Source: Gammaproteobacteria bacterium
Lineage (GTDB): Bacteria; Pseudomonadota; Gammaproteobacteria; SURF-13
Assembly (NCBI GenBank): GCA_016195665.1
Contig: JACPZD010000001.1
Coordinates: 124,001-188,000 of the forward strand
DNA length: 64,000 nucleotides
Direction: 5' to 3'
Every line of letters begins with the position of its first letter. Position 1 is the first letter of the stretch. The notes under the pieces were generated by a model. The model did no database searches, was not told the origin of the DNA, and saw only the letters and a list, made by a program, of their open reading frames with translations. Shown here one piece after another: positions 44,554 to 52,344 of the stretch. Position numbers and translations under genes: made by a program.

Positions 44554-44917
44554 GAAAAGCGCTACGGATTTTTTCAGGCTGCTCGGTGAAACCACTCGCT
44601 ACCGCCTCCTGCAAGCCTTGTCCCATGGTGAGTTCTGCGTCTGTGAGTTGGTGGATGCCTTGGACGTTCCTCAATACACCGTGTCACGACATCTCGCTGA
44701 ATTACGTAAGGGAGGATGGGTCACGGAACGCCGCGACGGTACCTGGATTTATTACCGTCTTGCACCGGCGCGCGCGAAGCTCATCCATGACGTGCTGGAG
44801 AGCGTCACACGGAACGGGCTCGCCGACAAGCAACTCGACAAGGACAAGGCGCGCCTCAAGAAGCGTCTCTCGCTACGCGAGAAGGGGCGCTGCGTGCTGG
44901 GCTACGACGAGCTTTGA
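44552..44917 (+). CDS. ArsR/SmtB-family metal-responsive repressor
   Basis: 121 residues from ATG 44552. An ATG at 44534 would lie upstream of the −10 box and is rejected. Winged helix-turn-helix (CELVDALDVPQYTVSRHLAE as recognition region; GTWIYYRL as wing). FCVCEL is the paired-cysteine site of the ArsR (alpha-3) type that senses As(III), Sb(III) or soft divalent ions; further Cys near the C-terminus (GRCVLG) could complete it. It should repress its own operon, with the P1B ATPase 22 bases downstream. Confidence 0.92.
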   Translation: MKSATDFFRLLGETTRYRLLQALSHGEFCVCELVDALDVPQYTVSRHLAELRKGGWVTERRDGTWIYYRLAPARAKLIHDVLESVTRNGLADKQLDKDKARLKKRLSLREKGRCVLGYDEL

Positions 44918-44939
44918 ATTTTTTTACCCCTTTGCATGC

Positions 44940-47102
44940 ATGATTGCGCATATTGACATAGATAAGCCAAGGACCTCGATCTCCCAGACCCTCGAATTGC
45001 ACGTCGAGGGTCTGTGCTGCACCGGGTGTGCCGTAGCGGTGGAGAAGGCGCTCAAGCATCGCGCCGGGGTCGAGGACATCAATATCCTGTCGGCCGCCGA
45101 GAAGGTGCAGATCCGCTACGACGCCGAACGGGTGAGGCCGGAGATGCTCGCCGACGCCATCACCGCGCTCGGCTACAAGACCACCTACTCGCAAGAAGGC
45201 GTAACTACGCCTGCGCTCGAAACCAAGCGCCTGCCGCTTGGCAACGCGATTTCATTCGGCTTCGTCGCCCTGGTCGCAGTCATCATCCTCGCGGAAATCG
45301 GCGCCGAGTCCCTGGGGCTGTTCGAGCGCGCGCAGGCGCGCGTGCCGCTGCCGGTGCTGCTCGCCGCGATTCTGATCGGCGGCTATCCGATCTTCCGCCG
45401 CGCCTTTCTCGGGCTGCGCAGCCGCCAGATCAACGTGGACACGATGATGAGCGTGGGCATCCTGGGCGCGGCGGCCATCGGGCAATTTACTGCCGCAGCG
45501 CTCATCGTCTTTTTCATGAACCTCGCTCATTGGCTGGAAGCGTTCACCATCGGCAAAGCCCGGAAGGCCATCCAAGAGCTGATCCGGCTTGCGCCCAAGA
45601 CCGCGCACATAAAATTCGATGGACGCGAACTCGAAGTGCCGGTGGAAAGGCTCGCGCCCGGCGATGTCGTCGCGGTCCGCCCGGGCGAGCAAATCCCGGC
45701 CGACGGCGTGGTGATTGCTGGAGCGAGTGCCGTCAACCAAGCCTCAATCACCGGGGAGAGCCTGCCGGTGGAGAAACGGCCCGGGGATACGGTCTTCGCC
45801 GCGACGCTGAACGAACGCGGCCATCTCGAAGTGCGCGTAACCCGCGTCGGCGCGGACACGACTTTCGGCAAGATCGTCAAGCTCGTGGAGGAGGCCGAGG
45901 CGGTCAAAGCGCCGGTGCAGAAGTTCGCCGACCGCTTCATGACTTATTTCCTGCCTACCGCGATTGCTGTCGCGGGGCTGACCTATTTTATTTCGGGCGA
46001 GGCGACCTACGCGATCGCCGTGCTGGTCGCCGCTTGTCCGTGCGCCGTCGGGCTCGCCACCCCGCTCTCGGTCGTCGCCGGTGTGGGGCGCGGCGCGCGG
46101 CATGGGCTGCTCATCAAGGGCGGGCTTTATCTCGAACGCCTCGCGCGCGTTGACTGCGTGGTGATGGACAAGACCGGGACGATCACCTTCGGCAGACCGC
46201 AGGTGACCGGCATCGTCGCTCTGAACGAAAGGCCCGCCACCGAACTGCTCGCACTCGCCGCCGCCGTGGAGCAGCGCTCCGAGCACCCGCTCGCCTCGGC
46301 CATCCTCTCGCGTGCACAGGCCGAGGGGATCACAGCGTCCGAAGCGCAGGACTTCGAGTATGCCGTGGGCAAGGGCATCGGCGCGCGCGTCGCGGGCCGT
46401 GCGGTACTGCTCGGCAACGCGCGCTTCCTTGATGAGCGCGGTGTCTCGGTGCCGACTGAAGCGGGAAACCGGATCGAGGCGTTCGAGCGTGAGGGCAAGA
46501 CCGCTCTGCTGCTCGCCGTGGACGGCCGACTCGAAGGTCTGATCGCGGTTGCGGACGTGATCCGCGCCGAGATCCCGGAGGCGGTCGCCGCATTGAAGCG
46601 GCTCGGTATCAAGCGCCTGATACTGCTCACCGGCGACAACGAACGCGTCGCCGCCGCGGTCGCCGCCCAGATCGGCGTCAGCGAGCACCGTGCGAGCCTC
46701 CTGCCCGAGGACAAGATCGCCATTATGCGCGAGTTGCAACGCGCCGGTTACACGGTGGCGATGGTCGGCGATGGCGTGAACGACGCGCCCGCGCTGGCCC
46801 AGGCCGACGTCGGCATCGCCATGGGCGTGGCGGGCAGCGACGTGGCCTTGGAGGCCGCGCACGTCGCGCTCATGCGCGATGACTGGCGCGAGATCCCCGA
46901 GGCCATTCGAACCGGCCGTCGCACCTACCGCACCATCCGCCAGAACATCGCGCTCGGCATCACTTGGGATGTGATCACTATGGGGCTTGCCTCGGCGGGC
47001 ATCCTGAGCCCGGTGATGGCTGCGGCGACCGAGGTGGTGCCGGACGTGCTGGTGTCGCTCAACTCGGCGCGGCTGCTGAAAACGCCGCGTCGCGGGAACT
47101 GA
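44940..47102 (+). CDS. P1B-type heavy-metal ATPase (CPC motif)
   Basis: 720 residues from ATG 44940; the frame is open upstream but overlaps arsR and is not family-like. An N-terminal HMA domain has EGLCCTGCA, the actuator TGES, helix 6 AACPCAVGLATP, then DKTGTIT, HPLA and GDGVNDAPA. Helix 8 reads EVVPDVLVSLNSARLL instead of the D-x-G of ZntA/CadA pumps or the MxxSS of copper pumps, so the ion is uncertain; soft divalent ions (Zn, Cd, Pb) are the best guess with an ArsR regulator. Inner membrane; second gene of the operon. Confidence 0.93.
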   Translation: MIAHIDIDKPRTSISQTLELHVEGLCCTGCAVAVEKALKHRAGVEDINILSAAEKVQIRYDAERVRPEMLADAITALGYKTTYSQEGVTTPALETKRLPLGNAISFGFVALVAVIILAEIGAESLGLFERAQARVPLPVLLAAILIGGYPIFRRAFLGLRSRQINVDTMMSVGILGAAAIGQFTAAALIVFFMNLAHWLEAFTIGKARKAIQELIRLAPKTAHIKFDGRELEVPVERLAPGDVVAVRPGEQIPADGVVIAGASAVNQASITGESLPVEKRPGDTVFAATLNERGHLEVRVTRVGADTTFGKIVKLVEEAEAVKAPVQKFADRFMTYFLPTAIAVAGLTYFISGEATYAIAVLVAACPCAVGLATPLSVVAGVGRGARHGLLIKGGLYLERLARVDCVVMDKTGTITFGRPQVTGIVALNERPATELLALAAAVEQRSEHPLASAILSRAQAEGITASEAQDFEYAVGKGIGARVAGRAVLLGNARFLDERGVSVPTEAGNRIEAFEREGKTALLLAVDGRLEGLIAVADVIRAEIPEAVAALKRLGIKRLILLTGDNERVAAAVAAQIGVSEHRASLLPEDKIAIMRELQRAGYTVAMVGDGVNDAPALAQADVGIAMGVAGSDVALEAAHVALMRDDWREIPEAIRTGRRTYRTIRQNIALGITWDVITMGLASAGILSPVMAAATEVVPDVLVSLNSARLLKTPRRGN

Positions 47103-47129
47103 AAATCATACTGCTAAGGAGGATGAATC

Positions 47130-47594
47130 ATGAGTGATATCGAGAACAAGCGCAGGCCGTGGCGGCGGCGGGGCGTCGTGATCGCCGCGTTGGCGGCACT
47201 CGCAGGCTTTGGATACGTCGCTGTGCAGCAGTTCCCCGCTAACGCGCTGCCCGACCTGCTCGGTGCCGCACAGCGTCCGCTGCAGCCCGGCGAGATCCAC
47301 GTGCAGGACATCGCGGCCGACCCCAAGGGTTATCAGGGCAGCATCCTGGTGCGCGGGGTGGTAGCACGCTATGCATCGAACGATGCCAATTTATTTGCGC
47401 TGGTAGACACGCGCGAGGCGCGGGCTTGCAAGTCCACCGGCTGCGCCAAGTTCTACCTGCCCGTCAGGATCGACGCCGCTGTTCCGAAGCCCAAGGAGTG
47501 GGATGAGCTGGATGTGCGCGGGCAGATTGTCGCCGACGCGCGCATAACCTTCCTCAAAGCCGAGAGCGTCCAGAGCCTCGGCCCGATCCGGTGA
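47130..47594 (+). CDS. Membrane-anchored small periplasmic protein, OB-fold-like
   Basis: 154 residues. Basic start (RRPWRRR) and one membrane helix (VVIAALAALAGFGYVAVQQF) anchor it. The periplasmic part has IHVQDIAADPKGYQGSILV, GVVARYASNDANLFALVD and ACKSTGCAKFYLPVRI. The strand pattern resembles small OB-fold proteins, and the CKSTGC pair could bind metal or be a disulphide reduced by the TlpA-like protein encoded downstream. AAGGAGG precedes the start. Stop to the permease start is seven bases. Confidence 0.7.
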   Translation: MSDIENKRRPWRRRGVVIAALAALAGFGYVAVQQFPANALPDLLGAAQRPLQPGEIHVQDIAADPKGYQGSILVRGVVARYASNDANLFALVDTREARACKSTGCAKFYLPVRIDAAVPKPKEWDELDVRGQIVADARITFLKAESVQSLGPIR

Positions 47595-47601
47595 GGCGCG
47601 C

Positions 47602-48762
47602 ATGAATCTCTGGAAGCTTACTTGGCGTAATCTCACGCGCCGCAAGGGCCGCTTCGTTTTCACCCTCGCCGGTGTGGCCGTCGGCATGGCCGCCTTCGTC
47701 GCGCTCATGACGCTCGGCGAGGCGCTGACCCACGAGGTCAAGAAACAGGCGCAGGGGCTCGGCGGACAACTGGTGGTGACGCCGAAGGGCTGGTGCGCCT
47801 ACGAGCAGATTTCAGTGCTCACCGGCGAGCAACTGCCGGAGGCGATCCCGATGTCCGAGCTCGCCAAGATCCAGGCCTTGCCGGGCCTCAAGGCGGTGCC
47901 CCACCTCAACCAGCGCACGGCGTTCCGCAATCGCCCGGTGCCGGCGATCGGTATCTGGCCGGCGGAGATGCACGCGCTTCAGAAATGGCGGCTCACCGCC
48001 GGGCGCTACTTTAATGATGCGCAGGAACGCGGGGTCGTGATCGGCTCGGCCATCGCCCGGCAGTTCGAGTTGAAGCCCGGCGACAACTTCACCGTCCGCG
48101 GCCAGGCCATGCCGGTGCTCGGCGTGCTCGCCGAAACCGGTACCAAGGACGACATCGCCGCTTTCCTCCCGCTCGCGGTCGCGCAGGCGATCTACGGCGT
48201 GCCGGACAAGGTGTCGTTCATCACGGTGCAGGTGCAGGACATCAGCCAGCTCGACGCCGTGAGCCTGAAGATACAGGAGGTCGCCAATGTCGCGGTGGTC
48301 AGCGACAAGCAGCTCACCGCCTCCATCCTGTCGATCATCGGCACCGTGGGCGCGGCGATGCAGGCGATCGCGGCGGTCGGCGTGCTGATCGCGGCCTTCG
48401 GCATCGTCAACACACTGCTCACGGCGGTATACGAGCGCCGGCGCGAGATCGGCATCTTGCAGGCGATCGGCGGCAATCGTTCGACGCTCTTTGGCGCCTT
48501 CTTACTAGAGTCCGGTCTCTACGGGCTGCTGGGCGGTCTGCTCGGAATCGCCCTGGGCGCGCTCGCCGCGCACACGCTTGGGCCGCGCTTGACGCAAAAC
48601 GCCTTCACCGCTGCGTTGCCGCCGTCGCCCCTGCCGACCGTGGACGGTGCCACCGTGATGCTCACTCTCGCTTTCTCCGTCACGCTCGCGCTGATCGCCG
48701 GGCTCTATCCCGCGTGGCGCGCGGCGCGCCTGTCACCCATGGAGGCGATCCGCCATGTCTGA
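47602..48762 (+). CDS. ABC transporter permease, FtsX/MacB type
   Basis: 386 residues. One N-terminal helix, a large periplasmic domain (about 50–260, with QLVVTPKGWCAYEQISVL), and three C-terminal helices with the FtsX signature (VNTLLTAVYERRREIGILQA). MacB/FtsX-type permeases transmit force rather than form a channel. A permease of this kind with an ATPase and a thioredoxin also ends the P19–FTR1 iron-uptake clusters of Campylobacter and pathogenic E. coli, but P19 and FTR1 are missing here. It overlaps the ATPase gene by eight bases. Confidence 0.88.
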   Translation: MNLWKLTWRNLTRRKGRFVFTLAGVAVGMAAFVALMTLGEALTHEVKKQAQGLGGQLVVTPKGWCAYEQISVLTGEQLPEAIPMSELAKIQALPGLKAVPHLNQRTAFRNRPVPAIGIWPAEMHALQKWRLTAGRYFNDAQERGVVIGSAIARQFELKPGDNFTVRGQAMPVLGVLAETGTKDDIAAFLPLAVAQAIYGVPDKVSFITVQVQDISQLDAVSLKIQEVANVAVVSDKQLTASILSIIGTVGAAMQAIAAVGVLIAAFGIVNTLLTAVYERRREIGILQAIGGNRSTLFGAFLLESGLYGLLGGLLGIALGALAAHTLGPRLTQNAFTAALPPSPLPTVDGATVMLTLAFSVTLALIAGLYPAWRAARLSPMEAIRHV

Positions 48763-49429
48763 AGCATTGATCCAGATGGAGTGCGTCACCAAGGTCTACG
48801 GCCGGGGCGCGGCGCAGACCGCGGCGCTGCGGGACATCTCGCTCGCGATCGCGCGCAACGAGTGGCTCGCGATCATGGGCCCGTCCGGGCACGGCAAGAG
48901 CACGCTCTTACAACTCATGGGCGGGCTCGACCGCCCGACCACGGGCGCGATCCGGCTCGATGGCGCGGAGCTCAGCGCACTCTCGCCGGGACGGCTCGCC
49001 GCGATCCGCGCCCGTCGCATCGGCTTTGTGTTCCAGTTCTTCAACCTGCTGCCGCATCTCACGGCGCTCGAGAACGTGCAGACCGCATTGTGGTTCGGCG
49101 GCACGAGTCGGCAGAATGGCCGCGCCTTGGAACTGCTGGGCCAAGTGGGGCTCGCAGACAAGGCGCGCTCCCTGCCGGGCGAGCTTTCCGGCGGACAGCA
49201 GCAGCGTGTGGCGATCGCCCGCGCCTTGGCGAACGAGCCGGACGTGCTGCTCCTGGACGAGCCGACCGGCAACCTGGACTCGGCTGCCGAGGCGGAGCTG
49301 CTCGCGTTGCTCGATGTGTTGCATGGCTCGGGCCGGACCATCGTGATGGTCACGCACAACCCTGTCGTGGCGAGCCGCGCGAAACGCCTGGTGTCGGTGC
49401 GCGACGGCCGGATCGAGCGGGATGGCTGA
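48755..49429 (+). CDS. ABC transporter ATP-binding protein, LolD/MacB type
   Basis: 224 residues, complete: Walker A GPSGHGKST, Q-loop FVFQFFNLLP, signature LSGGQQQR, Walker B VLLLDEPTGNLD and H-loop VTHN. It energises the FtsX-type permease with which it overlaps. Its last codons overlap the possible TlpA-like start. Confidence 0.94.
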   Translation: MSEALIQMECVTKVYGRGAAQTAALRDISLAIARNEWLAIMGPSGHGKSTLLQLMGGLDRPTTGAIRLDGAELSALSPGRLAAIRARRIGFVFQFFNLLPHLTALENVQTALWFGGTSRQNGRALELLGQVGLADKARSLPGELSGGQQQRVAIARALANEPDVLLLDEPTGNLDSAAEAELLALLDVLHGSGRTIVMVTHNPVVASRAKRLVSVRDGRIERDG

Positions 49430-49937
49430 GATGTTACGCATGAACAAAAGGCTCGCCCTGTTCCTGGGGACCGTGTTGACCCTGACCGCAGCGGGCGCCG
49501 CGGCATACATACTGTCTGCGAAGTCCTCGATGGGTAATGTTGCCTTTACCACCCTCAAGGGCGAGCGCATCCAGCTCCGCGATTTGCGCGGGAAAGTAGT
49601 GCTGGTGAACTTCTGGGCTACCACCTGTCCGACGTGCGTGAAGGAGATGCCCGAACTCGTCAAAACGTATCATCGCTACCATCCGAAGGGTCTCGAGATC
49701 ATCGCGGTGGCCATGTCCTTCGATCCGCCGGTGTTCGTCAAAGAATTCGCCGAGCAGCACGCGCTGCCGTTTCCGGTCGCGTTGGACACTCAAGAGGAAG
49801 CTGCTAGGGCTTTTGGCGGTGTAAAGGCCGTGCCCGCCACGTTGATCCTGGACAAGGAAGGACGGCTGGTGTCGCGCACCCTCGGCTTGATCGAGTTCGA
49901 CAAGCTACACGCGTATCTGGATCAAGCACTCCACTGA
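49422..49937 (+). CDS. TlpA-like membrane-anchored thioredoxin
   Basis: 171 residues (a start at 49431 or 49440 is also possible). N-terminal anchor helix (LALFLGTVLTLTAAGAAAYI), then a thioredoxin fold with NFWATTCPTCVKEMPEL; the CPTC active site points to a periplasmic disulphide reductase. cis-Pro is in AVPATLIL. Likely partners are the cysteines of the small anchored protein or the permease of the same operon. Last gene of the arsR operon. Confidence 0.92.
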   Translation: MAEMLRMNKRLALFLGTVLTLTAAGAAAYILSAKSSMGNVAFTTLKGERIQLRDLRGKVVLVNFWATTCPTCVKEMPELVKTYHRYHPKGLEIIAVAMSFDPPVFVKEFAEQHALPFPVALDTQEEAARAFGGVKAVPATLILDKEGRLVSRTLGLIEFDKLHAYLDQALH

Positions 49938-50028
49938 ATCGGACCGGCAGTGACATGAAAGAGATATTGAACGCCCAACGCCGGTATTGACAAAAAACAT
50001 TTGCCCAACGGCCCGAAATGTTCGGGAC

Positions 50029-50066
50029 GTAGCCTGGCGCTAAGCGGCCAAGCCTGCTTAACAGGT
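50029..50066. repeat. Direct repeat, right copy (possible attachment site)
   Basis: GTAGCCTGGCGCTAAGCGG then CCAAGCCTGCTTAACAGGT; matches 43601–43640. It follows the arsR operon by about 90 bases and directly precedes a hairpin element. Confidence 0.55.
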
Positions 50067-50171
50067 CTAAGGCGCCTCTGACTTAGCCAGAGGCGCCTGC
50101 GATACAGAGAAGAGCGAAGCGAAGGGTTCGTCTCTGAAAAATTCATGGGTGAATTTTTCAGAGATTCCTTC
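50067..50171. mobile_element. Serial-hairpin element, second copy type
   Basis: It contains GGCGCCTCTG/CAGAGGCGCC (50071–50097), a looser CAGAGA/TCTCTG hairpin, and a perfect 15-bp stem TCTCTGAAAAATTCA/TGAATTTTTCAGAGA (50131–50164). The left side is CTAAG and the right CTTAG. The ends (CCTCTGA and TCAGAGATTCC) match the element at 37399–37549 and the CCGCCAAG elements. A second element of the other family abuts it. Confidence 0.75.
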
Positions 50172-50315
50172 TTAGAACTTATCCATAAATAATTTACCGC
50201 AGAGGACGCAGAGGAATACCCTCAAGAAGGGTTTGTTTCTCCTCCGCGTCCTCCGTGGTGAAGCCTTTTCATCGCAAGGGAGACACAGGGGAGCTATTTA
50301 TGGATATGCTCTTAG
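50172..50315. mobile_element. Transposase-less element, CCGCAGAGG core, copy B
   Basis: 144 bp, almost identical to 5422–5564. Ends TTAGAACTTATCCATAAATA and TATTTATGGATATGCTCTTA. CTTAG is present at both borders (50171–50175 and 50311–50315), fitting a 5-bp target duplication. High identity between copies 45 kb apart suggests recent movement, so the mobilising enzyme may still be in the genome. Confidence 0.88.
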
Positions 50316-50387
50316 TTTGGCGCAGTATGCCGTCCCGGCGCGGCGCGCATGCAGGCTGGCTCGCGCAAATTTGCTATCATAGGGCGC

Positions 50388-51437
50388 ATGACCACTCTAC
50401 TTGAACTCAAAAATATCGAGTGCCGCTATGGCGATCTCGTGGCCGTGCGTAATCTTTCCATGCAGGTCGGAGAGGGGGATCTGGTGTGCCTGCTGGGGCC
50501 GAGCGGTTGCGGCAAAAGTACCGCGTTGCGCGCGATTGCCGGTTTTGAGCCCGTGGTCAGCGGCGAGATTACGCTGGGCGGCGTGACGCTGTCGCGCCCG
50601 GGCTTCATGCTTCCGCCCGAGAAACGCCACATGGGGATGGTGTTTCAAGACTACGCCCTTTTCCCCCACCTCAATGTCAGCGATAACATTTGCTTTGGCC
50701 TGCGCGGGCTCACCAAGCAGGCTCACCAGGAAATTGCCACCCGGCTGCTCGGTGTGGTCGGTCTGGCGGGGCTTGAGGAACGCTATCCCCACGAACTCTC
50801 CGGAGGACAGCAACAGCGTGTCGCCCTGGCCCGCGCCCTGGCGCCGAAGCCCGCGCTGATCCTGATGGATGAACCGTTCTCCAATCTTGACGTAGACATG
50901 CGCGAACGGCTCAGCATGGAAGTGCGCGCCATTCTCAAAAGCCAGGGCAGCACCGCAATTCTGGTCACGCATGACCAGCACGAGGCCTTTGCGCTCGGCG
51001 ACCGGATCGGTGTGATGTCGGAAGGCGCCATTCTGCAGTGGGACACGCCGTACAACCTTTATCATGAGCCGGCCAATCGCTTTGTCGCCGACTTTATCGG
51101 ACAGGGCGTTTTTCTACGCGGCCGGCTGCTCAGCGAGAACACCATCCTCACCGAGCTCGGCGTCATACAAGGCAAGCATACCTATGATTGGCCGCGCGGC
51201 GCCACGGTGGAACTGTTGGTCAGGCCGGACGATATCATCCACGACGACGCGGCCGAGATGCGCGCCGAGGTCATCCACAAGGCCTTCAAGGGCGCGGAGA
51301 TCATGTATACGCTGCGTCTGCCCACCGGGAGCCAGGTGCTGTCCCTGTTCCCCAGCCATCACAATCATACCCTCGGTGAGAAGGTAGGTATCAAGCTCGA
51401 CGTGGATCACGTCGTGGCGTTTAAGGGTGAGGGGTGA
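50388..51437 (+). CDS. ABC transporter ATP-binding protein, FbpC/PotA type
   Basis: 349 residues from ATG 50388. Nucleotide-binding domain complete: GPSGCGKST, VFQDYALFPHL, LSGGQQQR, LILMDEPFSNLD, VTHDQHEA. A C-terminal TOBE-like regulatory domain follows (about 240–349). This build is typical of importers of ferric iron, thiamine, sulfate or polyamines. No permease or binding protein is adjacent, so it stands alone; substrate unknown. Confidence 0.88.
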   Translation: MTTLLELKNIECRYGDLVAVRNLSMQVGEGDLVCLLGPSGCGKSTALRAIAGFEPVVSGEITLGGVTLSRPGFMLPPEKRHMGMVFQDYALFPHLNVSDNICFGLRGLTKQAHQEIATRLLGVVGLAGLEERYPHELSGGQQQRVALARALAPKPALILMDEPFSNLDVDMRERLSMEVRAILKSQGSTAILVTHDQHEAFALGDRIGVMSEGAILQWDTPYNLYHEPANRFVADFIGQGVFLRGRLLSENTILTELGVIQGKHTYDWPRGATVELLVRPDDIIHDDAAEMRAEVIHKAFKGAEIMYTLRLPTGSQVLSLFPSHHNHTLGEKVGIKLDVDHVVAFKGEG

Positions 51438-51546
51438 GGGGATCTTTGTTCAATCTATATTGAACCGCCAAGACTTATCTCTATAATTCAAGGATTTTTC
51501 TTGGCGATCTTGGCGGTTGGCGATAGTTTTTTTCGGAGCTTCCTTA
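51438..51546. mobile_element. CCGCCAAG element between convergent genes
   Basis: Core from 51464 (CCGCCAAGACTT) to CTTGGCGATCTTGGCGG, right end TCGGAGCTTCCTTA. It occupies the complete gap between the ABC ATPase stop and hflD. The stop codon of hflD (TAA, read on the minus strand from 51546) is the first part of the element end TAAGGAAGC. Likely also a bidirectional terminator. Confidence 0.8.
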
Positions 51547-52170
51547 GACGTTCAAAGAACGCAAGAGCATTTCAGCTTCCCGCAGGATAGCGCTGCGCGC
51601 AAAGATCAACTGCCAGCGCCGTCCGCCGACCTGCCGCCACAGCACCGCCGAACGGACGGCGGCCAGCAGCAGGGCCCGCACCTTGTTGGTGTTGTCGGGG
51701 CTGGAAAGATAGCCCTGCTCGCCTTGCACCATGATGCGCGGCGTGAGTGTGCTCAGCGTGTCGCTGTAAATCCCCGCCAGACCGGCAATGACATTGGTAT
51801 GAGTGATTTGGAAATGTGCGGTCTGCGCCTGAGTCCTCTCGACGCCTATGCGAATTTTGTCAAGCATGTCCGGGCGTTTCGCCAGTTGACGCTCCAGATG
51901 CATGACGCCGATGACATACTTGGTCATCTCCAGATCTCTGTGCGCAGTTTCTTTACCCAATTGCTCGCGCACCCGTTCGAGACCCAGCGCAACGCCTGCC
52001 GCGCCTCCATAGATAGACGCGGTGGTTTCCGCGTCTATCTTCAGCACGCTGCCGAGGCTCGCCTCCAGCGCCGCGCTGCCGGAGGTGTTTTTGCGCGCCA
52101 CCTGCTGCACCAGATGACAGGCCTGCAAGATACCGGCGAGGGCGAGGGTTCGATCGGTGTAAGAGGTCAT
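51544..52170 (-). CDS. hflD: HflD, high-frequency lysogenisation protein homologue
   Basis: 208 residues, all-helical and full length. In E. coli HflD is a peripheral membrane protein that binds phage lambda CII; its housekeeping role is unclear. MTSYTDRTLALAGILQACHL and DIYSDTLSTL-type segments match the family. It follows mnmA on the same strand after a 174-base gap holding a repeat, keeping the nudJ–mnmA–hflD order seen in many gammaproteobacteria. Confidence 0.93.
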   Translation of the reverse strand: MTSYTDRTLALAGILQACHLVQQVARKNTSGSAALEASLGSVLKIDAETTASIYGGAAGVALGLERVREQLGKETAHRDLEMTKYVIGVMHLERQLAKRPDMLDKIRIGVERTQAQTAHFQITHTNVIAGLAGIYSDTLSTLTPRIMVQGEQGYLSSPDNTNKVRALLLAAVRSAVLWRQVGGRRWQLIFARSAILREAEMLLRSLNV

Positions 52171-52194
52171 GTCGTTATCCTAAAAACGCCGTTT

Positions 52195-52329
52195 CACCGC
52201 AGAGGACGCAGAGAACACAAAGGGATTTAAGTGGTTAGCTTCACAAGCCCGTTCACCCAGCGGGTGATGTGGAGAAACGAGATACACAATTGTTTTTACT
52301 ACAGACTCTCTGCGTCCTCTGCGGTTCAA
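52195..52329. repeat. CCGCAGAGG-type palindrome, diverged copy
   Basis: CACCGCAGAGGACGCAGAG at the left and CTCTGCGTCCTCTGCGGTT at the right form long inverted arms around unrelated DNA. The terminal TATCCATAAATA repeats of copies A and B are missing, so only the core is shared. It lies between mnmA and hflD. Confidence 0.75.
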
Positions 52330-52344
52330 GAGCTTTTTATAGAG

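Noticed and set aside
45014-46862. Open frames of about 370–380 codons over the CPC-type ATPase on both strands
   Set aside because: Shadows of the ATPase gene; Arg/Ala-rich products without family features.
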